Source: JBQTIM01 sp052388135
Lineage (GTDB): Bacteria; Elusimicrobiota; Elusimicrobia; FEN-1173
Reading direction: 5' to 3'
Length of the DNA stretch: 14,900 nucleotides
NCBI GenBank assembly: GCA_052388135.1
Contig: JBQTIM010000066.1
Span: 1 to 14,900 of the forward strand
How positions within the stretch are numbered: position 1 is the stretch's first letter; every line of letters begins with the position of its first letter. Shown piece by piece: positions 1-7,500 of this stretch. The notes beneath the pieces are model-generated. The model saw only the letters and a program-made list of their open reading frames with translations, was not told where the DNA came from and made no database searches. Made by a program: the position numbers and the translations under genes.

Positions 1-1395
1 GTCGCCGTGATGCAAATCCTCGCGGATGGCGGCCTGATCTTCCGGGGTGGCGCCGGCGGCGATGCGCGCCTGCTCGGCGGCGTTTTCCCGCCGCAGGAAG
101 TCCATGATGCCCCGGGCGTCCATGCCGGCGTTGAAAACAGTTTGGGCGGCGACCGCGTCCGCCTCCATCTCCGTGGTGCGGCGGAAGGCGTCGAACTCGT
201 CCTGGGTCACGGCGTCACCCACGCGGTATTTGATGACCACGACGTCCTCCCAGGGATGCTCCTTTTCCGTGTGTCCCATCTCGTGGGCGAGGACGAAAGC
301 CAGCTCCTCCCGGGACGGGTTCTGCTCCATGTAGTGGCGCTCCACGAACACGAGGTTGGACCCGTGGGCGTAGGCGAACGGCCCCAAATGTTCCGTGTAG
401 TCCGTGACGAAAGCCGCGTTGACCACGGCGCCTTTGTCCACCAGCACGATCTCGAAATTCCGGTCTTTCCCGCGGGACAGCCCGTCCAGCAGGTTCTGGA
501 GGCGGCCCTGCATCTCGGGATTGACGTAGATGCGCACGGGGTTGTTGGGATCGTGGAGGGCTTCGTTCAAAACGATGTCGTCCCACCAGGACTGCAGGGC
601 GTCCTTCAGGCGGCGGCCGAGGCCCGGGTCGGGAAGCTCCGGCGCTGGCACGTCGTTGATTTGCAGGCTGGAACTGGGATCGAAAGCTTTCAAATCGATG
701 GGCACGGCGTTGGGCGAGAGGCCGCCGGCTCCGCGAGGCGTCGGTTCGGGCTGGGCCTTGGCCGCAAGCTTGAGATAGGCCTTTTCAAAGGCTTCCGTGG
801 TGGCCGGGGACGGGCGGAGGCCGGCGCCGTAGGGCGAAGGGAGGTCCTTGCCGCCGAACCGCTCCCGAAGCCTCCGGTTGGTTTCCAGGTAAGAGTTCCA
901 GCGGCGCATGGCGGCGGCGATCCAGTCGTCGGTGGAATGCGTGTAGTGTGGCGTAAAGAAGGAATCGCCGTAGCCCAGGCCCGAGAGGGAAATGTCGCCC
1001 AGGCTGTGGAATCCCCCCGCCAAATGCTCGTAGGGGCTGTCCCGCAAAAGATAACCGGGCGGCAGGAACTCCGCGCCGGGAATGTTGACGCCGCCCAGGC
1101 CCGAGGAACCGCCTCCGCCCCCCGCTTGGAACACGCACGCGCCCACGGCGTAACCCGCCGTGCAGCAGCCGTCGGGGCCGCAGCTCGTTTCGGAAATGGC
1201 GTCGATCTGCGCCCGCAACGCGTTGCAGGTGCCCTGGTCCGGAATCAGGGCGGGGATGGGCGGAAGCGCCGGGACCGACACGCCGCCGCAGGCCCCTTCC
1301 AGCGTGAGGCTGTAGCTGAACGTCCAACCGGCCCGGAGGGATGCGGGGAGGGACAAAAGAACGGCCAGCGCCGCCATGGAGCGAAAACCTTTCAT
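1..1395 (-). CDS. Secreted M48-like zinc metalloprotease (3' end beyond the window)
   Basis: The minus strand reads open from an ATG at 1395 to the window edge, giving 465 codons with no stop. Residues 1-22 look like a Sec signal peptide (Lys/Arg start, AALAVLLSLPASLRA). Six cysteines follow between residues 36 and 87, probably disulfide-bonded after export. Residues about 310-425 carry the protease signature: LAFVLAHEMGHTEKEH, with the zinc-binding HEMGH at 371-375, and then EMEADAVAA, whose Glu411 fits the third ligand of M48 proteases in the E-A-D context. The family cleaves proteins; with a signal peptide this one should act in the periplasm or outside the cell. The roughly 200-residue region between the Cys cluster and the catalytic domain is not recognised. 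No Shine-Dalgarno is seen, but a promoter lies just upstream (1405-1433). A second in-frame ATG at 1377 would leave a short signal peptide. The C-terminus is not visible. Confidence 0.8.
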   Translation of the reverse strand, partial: MKGFRSMAALAVLLSLPASLRAGWTFSYSLTLEGACGGVSVPALPPIPALIPDQGTCNALRAQIDAISETSCGPDGCCTAGYAVGACVFQAGGGGGSSGLGGVNIPGAEFLPPGYLLRDSPYEHLAGGFHSLGDISLSGLGYGDSFFTPHYTHSTDDWIAAAMRRWNSYLETNRRLRERFGGKDLPSPYGAGLRPSPATTEAFEKAYLKLAAKAQPEPTPRGAGGLSPNAVPIDLKAFDPSSSLQINDVPAPELPDPGLGRRLKDALQSWWDDIVLNEALHDPNNPVRIYVNPEMQGRLQNLLDGLSRGKDRNFEIVLVDKGAVVNAAFVTDYTEHLGPFAYAHGSNLVFVERHYMEQNPSREELAFVLAHEMGHTEKEHPWEDVVVIKYRVGDAVTQDEFDAFRRTTEMEADAVAAQTVFNAGMDARGIMDFLRRENAAEQARIAAGATPEDQAAIREDLHHGD

Positions 1396-1404
1396 GACGG
1401 GACC

Positions 1405-1433
1405 ACAATGCCAGAAAACGGCTTCGCTGTCAA
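1405..1433 (-). promoter_or_regulatory. Predicted promoter of the M48-like protease gene
   Basis: On the minus strand a perfect -35 TTGACA (complement of 1428-1433) is followed after 17 bases by CATTGT (complement of 1405-1410), a 3/6 match to the -10 consensus. Transcription would start near 1398, only about 3 bases before the ATG at 1395, so the mRNA would be almost leaderless. This fits the absence of a Shine-Dalgarno sequence. Confidence 0.4.
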
Positions 1434-1441
1434 TGCGCCGC

Positions 1442-1470
1442 TTTACAGCAATGCGCTTTCTTTATAGGAT
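1442..1470 (+). promoter_or_regulatory. Predicted promoter of pgk-secG
   Basis: TTTACA (1442-1447, 5/6 to the -35 consensus) and TAGGAT (1465-1470, 4/6 to the -10 consensus) are separated by exactly 17 bases. Transcription from about 1477 would give pgk a leader of about 110 bases. It sits back-to-back with the promoter proposed for the divergent protease gene. Confidence 0.4.
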
Positions 1471-1574
1471 ACGTTTCTCCTCAAGGACACCCGCGCGGCC
1501 GTTTCGGCGGCGCGCGGCGAAGGCCCCTCCCCGATTTTTCAATCGATTGGGCTAAGAAATAGACGGACGCAGAC

Positions 1575-1579
1575 AGGAG
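1575..1579 (+). promoter_or_regulatory. Shine-Dalgarno site that selects the GTG start of pgk
   Basis: AGGAG lies 7 bases upstream of the GTG at 1587. It would be 16 bases from the in-frame ATG at 1596, so the GTG is preferred. Confidence 0.6.
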
Positions 1580-1586
1580 TTCAGCG

Positions 1587-2789
1587 GTGAATCTCATGGC
1601 CGTAAGACCGGTTCAAAGCGTGGATTTAAAAGGCAAGCGCGTGCTCACGCGGGTGGACTACAACGTCCCCCTGGAGGGCGGCGCCATTTCCGACGACACC
1701 CGCGTGCGCGCTTCCCTGCCCACGCTGAACCATCTTTTAAGCCAGGGGGCCCGGGTCATCCTTATATCCCACCTCGGGCGGCCCAAAGGGCAGGCGAACC
1801 CCAAGTACAGCCTCGCCCCCGTGGCGCAGCACCTGGGCCAGCTCCTGAAAAAGCCCGTGGCCTTCGCCCCCGATTGCGTGGGCCCGGCGGCGGAGACGGC
1901 CGCGAAAAATTTAAAGGACGGCGAGGTCCTGCTTCTGGAAAACCTGCGCTTCCATCCGGAAGAAGAAAAAAACGACCCGGCCTTCGCCCGGCGGTTGGCG
2001 GCCCTGGCCGATTTCTTCGTGCAGGACGCCTTCGGCGCCGTGCACCGCGCCCACGCCAGCACGGACCAGGCGGCCCGGCTTTTGCCCGGCGCGGCCGGAC
2101 TTCTCCTGCAGAAAGAGCTGGAGTTCCTCGGGCAGGTGCGCGAGCGTCCCGCCAAGCCGTTCATGGCCCTGGTGGGCGGCGCCAAAGTGTCGGACAAAAT
2201 CGACGTTCTGGAAAAATTGCTGGAGAAGGTCGACACGCTGGCCATCGGCGGCGCCATGGCCTACACGTTTCTGGCGGCCCAGGGTTTTTCCACGGGGAAA
2301 TCCCTCGTGGAGAAGGACAAGGTGGGCCTGGCGAAGTCCCTGCTGGAAAAAGCCCGGGAACGCGGCGTGAGGATCCTTTTGCCGCGGGACCACATGGTCG
2401 TCTCCGCTTTGGAGGCCGAATCCTCCGCCCGCTACACCGAGGACGCCTCCATTCCCGAAGGCTGGATGGGCGTGGACATAGGTCCCGGCACCATCCAGGA
2501 CCTGGCCGAGCCCTTGGGCGCGGCGCAGTCGGTTTTTTGGAACGGCCCCATGGGCATCTTCGAGGTGGACCGCTACGCCCGCGGCACCCGCGAGGCGGCC
2601 CGCCTGGCGGCCGAGGCGGCCCAGAGGGGCGCCACCGTGGTCATCGGCGGAGGAGACAGCGTGGCCGCCGTCCAATCCGCGGGCTTGTCGGAGAAAATCA
2701 CGCATATCTCCACGGGCGGCGGCGCCTCCCTGGAGTTTCTGGAAGGCAAGGAGCTGCCGGGCGTGGCGGCTTTGGACGCGCGGAAGTAA
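1587..2789 (+). CDS. pgk: Phosphoglycerate kinase
   Basis: Cytoplasmic glycolytic enzyme that transfers a phosphate from 1,3-bisphosphoglycerate to ADP, making ATP and 3-phosphoglycerate. The 400 residues match the usual length of bacterial PGK. Family motifs appear in order: RVDYNVPLE (22-30, substrate-binding Arg/Asp/Asn), SHLGRP (61-66), LLLENLRFHPEEEKND (115-130), DAFGAVHRAHAST (147-159), LVGGAKVSDKIDVLE (195-209, nucleotide-side GGAK), WNGPMGIFE (318-326), VIGGGDS (352-358) and ISTGGGASLEFLEG (374-387). The start is GTG, chosen for its AGGAG site. The gene leads a small operon with secG about 100 bases downstream. The tpiA gene that often sits between pgk and secG is not present here. 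No frameshift or missing active-site residue is seen. Confidence 0.97.
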   Translation: MNLMAVRPVQSVDLKGKRVLTRVDYNVPLEGGAISDDTRVRASLPTLNHLLSQGARVILISHLGRPKGQANPKYSLAPVAQHLGQLLKKPVAFAPDCVGPAAETAAKNLKDGEVLLLENLRFHPEEEKNDPAFARRLAALADFFVQDAFGAVHRAHASTDQAARLLPGAAGLLLQKELEFLGQVRERPAKPFMALVGGAKVSDKIDVLEKLLEKVDTLAIGGAMAYTFLAAQGFSTGKSLVEKDKVGLAKSLLEKARERGVRILLPRDHMVVSALEAESSARYTEDASIPEGWMGVDIGPGTIQDLAEPLGAAQSVFWNGPMGIFEVDRYARGTREAARLAAEAAQRGATVVIGGGDSVAAVQSAGLSEKITHISTGGGASLEFLEGKELPGVAALDARK

Positions 2790-2790
2790 A

Positions 2791-2883
2791 ATGGCAAAAG
2801 CGAATGAAAATCCGATGTCCAACGCCGCCCGCGTGGACGCCGTTTCATCGCTTTCGCTTCAATCCTTTCAACTTTTTACTTAG
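2791..2883 (+). CDS. Possible 30-residue ORF between pgk and secG
   Basis: An ATG one base after the pgk stop opens 30 codons, reading MAKANENPMSNAARVDAVSS and ending SLQSFQLFT before a TAG at 2881-2883. The stop overlaps the secG ribosome-binding site, and GGAAG lies 4 bases before the ATG. This geometry would allow translational coupling from pgk through to secG. I recognise no family, and the peptide does not resemble the start of triosephosphate isomerase. The same stretch can fold into a weak bulged hairpin (AAGCGAATGAAA with TTTCATCGCTT), so it may be only a spacer. An ORF this short could be chance. Confidence 0.25.
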   Translation: MAKANENPMSNAARVDAVSSLSLQSFQLFT

Positions 2884-2892
2884 GAGACCGAC

Positions 2893-3243
2893 ATGTACGG
2901 AATCATGCTGACGCTGCACATCGTGGTTTGCGTGCTGGTGATTTTGGTGGTGCTGATCCAGTCCGGCAAAGGGGCCGGCCTCTCCAACGTTTTCGGCGGC
3001 GGCGGGGGCGACGCGCTGTTCTCCGCCCCCTCCGGTTCCATGTTCATTCGAAAGCTCACCACGGGCCTGGCGGCGGGTTTTTTCCTCACATGCCTGATTC
3101 TGGCCTATCTTTCCGCCCATCGCGGCCGGCGCACGGTGACCCGCGGCCTTTGGACGGAACCCGCCGGCGCCGCGGCCCCCGCCCTTCCCGGCGCGGGCGC
3201 GCCCTCGCAAGCCCCGGCTTCGCCGCCGGCCGGAGGCGAATAG
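2893..3243 (+). CDS. secG: Preprotein translocase subunit SecG
   Basis: Small inner-membrane subunit of the SecYEG channel that helps export unfolded proteins. Of 116 residues, two hydrophobic helices are evident at about 3-22 and 54-74. They are joined by the characteristic loop QSGKGAGLSNVFGGGGGDALF (23-43), which is the SecG signature. The C-terminal 40 residues are rich in Ala, Pro and Gly, a common and poorly conserved extension. AGGAG at 2882-2886 is 6 bases before the ATG. The gene follows pgk in the same direction and is followed by a tRNA-Leu(GAG) gene. Its TAG stop forms the first three bases of an inverted-repeat element (3241-3406), so the terminal codons might have been altered by insertion of that element. 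Confidence 0.93.
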   Translation: MYGIMLTLHIVVCVLVILVVLIQSGKGAGLSNVFGGGGGDALFSAPSGSMFIRKLTTGLAAGFFLTCLILAYLSAHRGRRTVTRGLWTEPAGAAAPALPGAGAPSQAPASPPAGGE

Positions 3244-3406
3244 AACTCATCTCATAAATTACTTTCGGGCTGCAATTTCAGCTTTCGGCCGGCGCCTTAG
3301 CGGTCCTCGGCTCACATACCGCGACGGGGTATGCTCGCCTCGGCCCGCGTCGGCTCGGCTCGAAATCTGATATTTCGCTCCGAGTTCATTTATGAGATGA
3401 GTTCTA
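3241..3406 (+). repeat. 166-bp inverted-repeat element, family A, copy 1
   Basis: The ends are a perfect 19-bp inverted repeat: TAGAACTCATCTCATAAAT at 3241-3259 and its complement at 3388-3406. The interior shares conserved blocks with the copy at 12218-12383 (there on the opposite strand): CGGGCTGCAATTTC (3266-3279), GGTATGCTCGCCTC (3328-3341) and CGGCTCGGCTC (3351-3361). Both copies are exactly 166 bp. The first three bases are the secG stop codon. There is no coding capacity, so it looks like a MITE or a structured RNA/terminator-type repeat. The flanking TA at each end would fit a TA target duplication, but this is inferred. Confidence 0.8.
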
Positions 3407-3428
3407 GAAAAAATTTTGTGCTCACCGT

Positions 3429-3510
3429 GCGCGGGTGGCGGAACTGGCAGACGCGTACGCTTGAGGTGCGTATGGGGAGACTCGTGCGGGTTCAACTCCC
3501 GCCCCGCGCA
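3429..3510 (+). tRNA. tRNA-Leu, anticodon GAG
   Basis: An 82-base class II tRNA. The acceptor stem GCGCGGG (3429-3435) pairs with CCCGCGC (3503-3509), followed by discriminator A3510. The D arm is GCG-GAACTGGCAGA-CGC. The anticodon stem TACGC/GCGTA encloses the loop TTGAGGT, giving anticodon GAG, which reads CUC and CUU. A long variable arm (TGGGGAGACTCGT) is typical of Leu, and the T arm is GCGGG-TTCAACT-CCCGC. The 3' CCA is not encoded (CGG follows) and must be added enzymatically. The flanking bases can extend the acceptor helix by about 9 further pairs (3420-3428 with 3510-3518, including G-T pairs). Confidence 0.96.
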
Positions 3511-3549
3511 CGGTGGGCATAAATTGAAAACCGCCGGACTCCGACCGAA

Positions 3550-3657
3550 GTCGTTGCGAGCGTAGCGAAGCAATCCCAGGTTTCGCGTTAAGAGATGGCA
3601 TTTTCAGGACTCGACCAATGGGATTGCTTCGTCACAAACAGCGTTTCTCGCAATGAC
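3550..3657 (+). repeat. 108-bp inverted-repeat element, family B, copy 1
   Basis: It begins GTCGTTGCGAGCG and ends CTCGCAATGAC, so the ends are imperfect inverted repeats; AAGCAATCCCA and TGGGATTGCTT form the inner arms. The reverse complement of 14672-14780 matches it almost end to end, including the central CAGGTTTCGCGTTAAGAG. The motif (TTGCGAG ... GAAGCAATCCC) resembles short palindromic repeats seen scattered in many bacterial genomes. It has no gene and lies between the tRNA and the comF 3' end. Confidence 0.8.
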
Positions 3658-3736
3658 AAAGGTATAGAAGCGCTGGAGCCACCGCTTAAAGTTTCGCTTT
3701 GAACCTCGGGGCTGTGGTTTTGGTCCCGGGCTGTTC

Positions 3737-4462
3737 CTAAACCTGCCGCGCCACGGTGAGGGCGTCCACGCTTCGGGCGCCGGCGGCTTTTAAGGCGGCG
3801 GCGCAGGCCTCCAAGGTGGCTCCGGTGGTGCAAACGTCGTCCACCAAGAGGAGCCGCCGGCCCTTCACCAGCGCCGGTTTCCTCACGGCGAACGCCCCCT
3901 CCACGTTTTGAAACCTCTCCTCCTTGCGAAGGTCCGTCTGGGAGGGCGTGGCGCGGCATCGTGTCAGGACGTCCGGAAGCCATCGGCGTCCCGCGCGCCG
4001 GCAATAGCTCTCGGCGAGCAGCTCCGCCTGGTTGTAGCCCCGCCTCCATCTCCGCCAAAAATGCAACGGCACGCACACGACGCCGTCGGCCTCTCCCAAC
4101 TCCGGCCGCTCCGCCGCGGTTTCGGCCAAAATCCCCCCCAGCGTATCCGCCAGATAGTCTTTGCCCTCGTATTTCAGCCGGATCAGGCACGCCTTCAGCA
4201 CGCCCTCGTATAAACCCGCGCTCCGGCAAAACCGGAACTTTCGCCGCCCGGCCCGGCAAACGTAACAGTGCGCGCCGCCGTCGGGCAAAGGCACGTCGCA
4301 GGTTTCGCAGGCGAGCCCCGGCCGGCGCGGGACGGCGGCCCGGCAGCCGCCGCACAGGGCGCCCGGCTCGCCGGGAGCGACGTCCTCCGCGCAAGCCGCG
4401 CAGGCTCGAGGGAAGAGGAACTGAGATACGCCGTCGAGGAATCCGGGGAATCGGGGGTTCAT
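3737..4462 (-). CDS. comF: ComF family phosphoribosyltransferase-like protein
   Basis: 241 residues, the usual ComF/GntX length. The N-terminus carries cysteine pairs C21-C24 and C37-C40, then C52-C55 and C66-C69, matching the double zinc-ribbon region of the family. The C-terminal half is a type I phosphoribosyltransferase fold with the PRPP-binding loop LLLVDDVCTTGAT (204-216). Other family-typical pieces are IRLKYEGKDYLAD (94-106), VCVPLHFWRRWRRGYNQAELLA (129-150) and TPSQTDLRKEERFQNVEGAF (172-191). ComF helps incoming DNA during natural transformation in Gram-positive and Gram-negative bacteria; its biochemical role in other lineages is less settled. It lies 67 bases downstream of the SprA-like gene on the same strand and may be cotranscribed with it. 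No Shine-Dalgarno is seen before the ATG. Confidence 0.9.
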   Translation of the reverse strand: MNPRFPGFLDGVSQFLFPRACAACAEDVAPGEPGALCGGCRAAVPRRPGLACETCDVPLPDGGAHCYVCRAGRRKFRFCRSAGLYEGVLKACLIRLKYEGKDYLADTLGGILAETAAERPELGEADGVVCVPLHFWRRWRRGYNQAELLAESYCRRAGRRWLPDVLTRCRATPSQTDLRKEERFQNVEGAFAVRKPALVKGRRLLLVDDVCTTGATLEACAAALKAAGARSVDALTVARQV

Positions 4463-4529
4463 AAAAAATTTCGTGCGACCAGGGGCGCAAGCGGCCGGCG
4501 CGGTCGTTTTCGTCCCGGCCGCGCCGCCC

Positions 4530-7500
4530 TTAGAACTGTATGTTCAGAGTGCTATTGATCTCAAAGGTCATGAGCCCGTCGTCCTTCTTCACGATGTTGT
4601 TGATCAGGCTCCCACCGCCGCCGAAGGAGAGGCGGAAATTGCGCGAGATCTCGTACTCGCCGGTCACGTTGGCGGAGTAGGTGTCGGTGTTGTCGCGCTC
4701 CACGTTGAGGCTCGAACGCTTTTGCTCCAGCGTCATACCGATATCGGTGGTCAGGCGGTTGATGTTGCCGAACACTTTTTTGCTGAACGGAAACCGGAAG
4801 CCCTGCGGATAAGCCTTGTCGAAGCGCGTTTTCAGGTTGTAGGTCCGCACGGTGAGGTCCTGGGTGGTTTGAGTCCCCTCGCGGGCGCTGTCGGTGCGGT
4901 AGGCGTAGTTGGGCGTCAGCCGCCAGGAGCCGAAAGTCATGCCGACCTGGGCCGAGTAGTTGTATCCATCGCCCACGCTCGGCGTGCCCGTGACGTGGTT
5001 TTTGGAGCGCCGAGAATTTGTCGCGTAAGCCGTAAAAATGTCGTAGCGCCGCCAAAGGGTGAAGCGGTAGTCCGTGCCGTGGTCCAGGGATTTCGAGGTG
5101 GTTTGGAGCACGCCGTTGGTGACGGAAAAGCTGTCTTTCCGGCTCGTGCGGAGGTTGAGCAGGGAGTTCCCCATGAACCTTTGGAAACCGTAGAGCTTTT
5201 CCGTGTCCCTGAGGGAGAAAATCAGATCCGGCCAGATGGTCGTCTCCGTGTCGGTGTTGGTGCCCGTGGCCTCGGAATGCTCGTCGGTGTGGGTGTAGGT
5301 GATGGACACGCCCAATGTGTTGAGCGGCTGGAAACGCGGCCGGAAACGCAGCCAGTCCAGCGGGCTCCAGTTGCCGTTGGAGCGGAGGGTGTCCCGCTGC
5401 AGCAATTGCCGGCGGCGGGCCGAGCCGTCCAAGGCCAGGTCGTCGCGGATCCAGAGGGAGCGGCGCCAGGCGTCGTCCTCCGCCAGGACGTTGTCGTAGG
5501 TGTCGCCGTCCTGGATGCGGTAGCTGTTGTTCAAATTCAGGGATTGGGTGGGTTTGAAATTGGGCAGTAGCTCGCGCACAGTGAATGTCCAGGAGGCTTC
5601 GCCGTCCGCCGAGCGGTCCAGGGTTTTCAAGCCGAAGGCCGTGGGCGAGGAGGGCGTGGGAAGAGTGTTCGTTTCCGTTCCTGTGATGCTGTAGTTCAGG
5701 CGGGGCTCCAGCCAGCGCAGGAGCCGCAGGGAAGACGTGAAGCCGGCGCCCTGGGAGAGAGCCTTCTCGTAGCTGAGCGCGCGGCGGAAGCCGGCGGTCT
5801 CCGGCCTTTCCAGCTCGCCCTCGCCGTAGCGCCGCTCCTCGGTGACCTTTTTTAGAGAATAGTTGGGCGAGAAATTGAAGCCGTCCCAGGGGACGAACCC
5901 GAGGCGGGCGGTCCAGTCGTCGGTGTACTCCACGGTTTTGGCGTTGTTGAAGAGCACGTTCCGCACGGTCTCGGTGCTGGAGGCGGCGGTCAGTTCGTCC
6001 TCCTTCTTTTCAGAATAGAACGTGCGGATGTAGTTTTGGCGGCGGTAAGTGGCGGAAAGGGTCTGCGGAACGGGCCGCAGGGTCAGCCGGCGGCCGGGCA
6101 GGACGTCCCAGGCGGCGGAGAAGGCGTGGTCCAGCCGGCCGGTGTAGATGTCCCGGACGTCCAGCTGTTGAATAAGGTTCGAGTCGTCGTGGCGCCGTTC
6201 GTAGCCGAACCCCAGGCGCGGCAGGCGCGGGAGCACGAGGTCGCCGTTGCCGCTGTAATTCTTGCTCAACACCCGCCCTTCCTCCAGGATGGACACCAGG
6301 CCGGATTGGCCCGTGCGCACCGCGGCGGGAGTGATCGTTTCGATTTGGCTGGCGTTGAAGTTGAGCGGCAGGAAAGAAAACCGGGTGATCTGGGCGTAAG
6401 CGGAAGATTCGGTCCTGTCCTGGTTGGTGATGGGCGATGTGAGTGTTTGAAAGTTCCGGTCCACCTCGCGGAAGCGTCCGCCGAAAGCGCTCCACCCCGG
6501 CAGGGAAAAATCGGCCGCCACCCGCCGGGCGTTGCCCACCTTGAGCCGGGCGCCAGTGACGTGGAGCTCGTTGACCCACAATTCGCCGGCCGGGATGGCC
6601 GAGGCCGTCTCGTTGCGCACGCCCACCTTAATTTGTCCCACGCTGGTCAGGCTGGGCCGCCCCACAGCCCGCACCCGGGCCGCGCCGTTCAACGGCTCCA
6701 GCGTGTCCGGAGTGCCGTCGCCGTTGGTGTCGCGCAGGCCGACCCCCTCCAGGGCCCAAACGTCGCGGTAGGCCCCCGTCACGGGCACGGAGTATTCGAA
6801 ATAATCCATCTCCGTGCCCAGTTGCAGGAAAAACGTCTCGCCCGTGGACGCGCCGTCGGGGTCGCGGAGGAAGAACCGGAAGGCCTTGTGCTTGGAAAAG
6901 TCGAGAGGGGCCGTGTAGACCACCCGCGTGGTGGCGGAGGAGCCGGCGGGAAGGAAGTAAGACAGGGACAGAGCCTGCTCCCGCAGGCGCTCGCGGGTGT
7001 CGTCCTTGTAGAGATCGTTGTAGGCCGAGTTCCCCAAAAGGGTCCGGTAGCGCGGATCGTCGAAATTGTTCACGGCGGAGACGGTCATGCTGCTTCCGGC
7101 CAGGAGCGTGGCTTTTTCGTAGCGGTTGCCGACGAAGGAAATATTGCCGAGGCGGACGCGGCCCTTGTGCGCCCCCTTGATGGTCACGCGCACCTGCTTC
7201 ACCGCTTGGAAAGCCGCCTCCTCGCTGACGCCCACGTTCAGCGGCACCTGGATGAGGCGCCAGCCGGAAAAGCTCAAGTCCGTCTGGTTCTCCTCCGTTC
7301 GCGTCTGGGGGTTGAAAATGCGGACGCCGTTGGAAGGCGAGGCTCCGGCGGACAGCCGGAAAAGCGGAAAACCGGGACGCACCGGGACGTCCACGGAGTC
7401 CAGGGCGCCGTCGGAGTCCAGGTCCTCGCTGTCGATGCGGCCGTTGTTGGCGCCGATCCTCAATGAACCGTCGTCCCCGCCGCCGGGAACGCCGTCCGGC

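Noticed and set aside
7..1467. Long plus-strand open frame opposite the M48-like protease gene
   Set aside because: It is the antisense shadow of the real minus-strand gene, has no recognisable motifs, and its composition reflects the GC-rich complement.
1874..2911. Plus-strand frame of 345 codons overlapping pgk
   Set aside because: It is the +1 shadow of pgk, rich in Arg/Gly/Pro as expected for out-of-frame reading of GC-rich DNA.
3259..3573. Minus-strand frame of about 104 codons across the family A element and the tRNA gene
   Set aside because: It is antisense to a tRNA and built from repeat sequence; the LRYARND-type start is the usual false product of family B-like repeats.
4463..4529. 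Rho-independent terminator between the SprA-like gene and comF
   Set aside because: A CGACC/GGTCG pairing with a later T run exists on the minus strand, but the stem is weak and the T run is not next to it.
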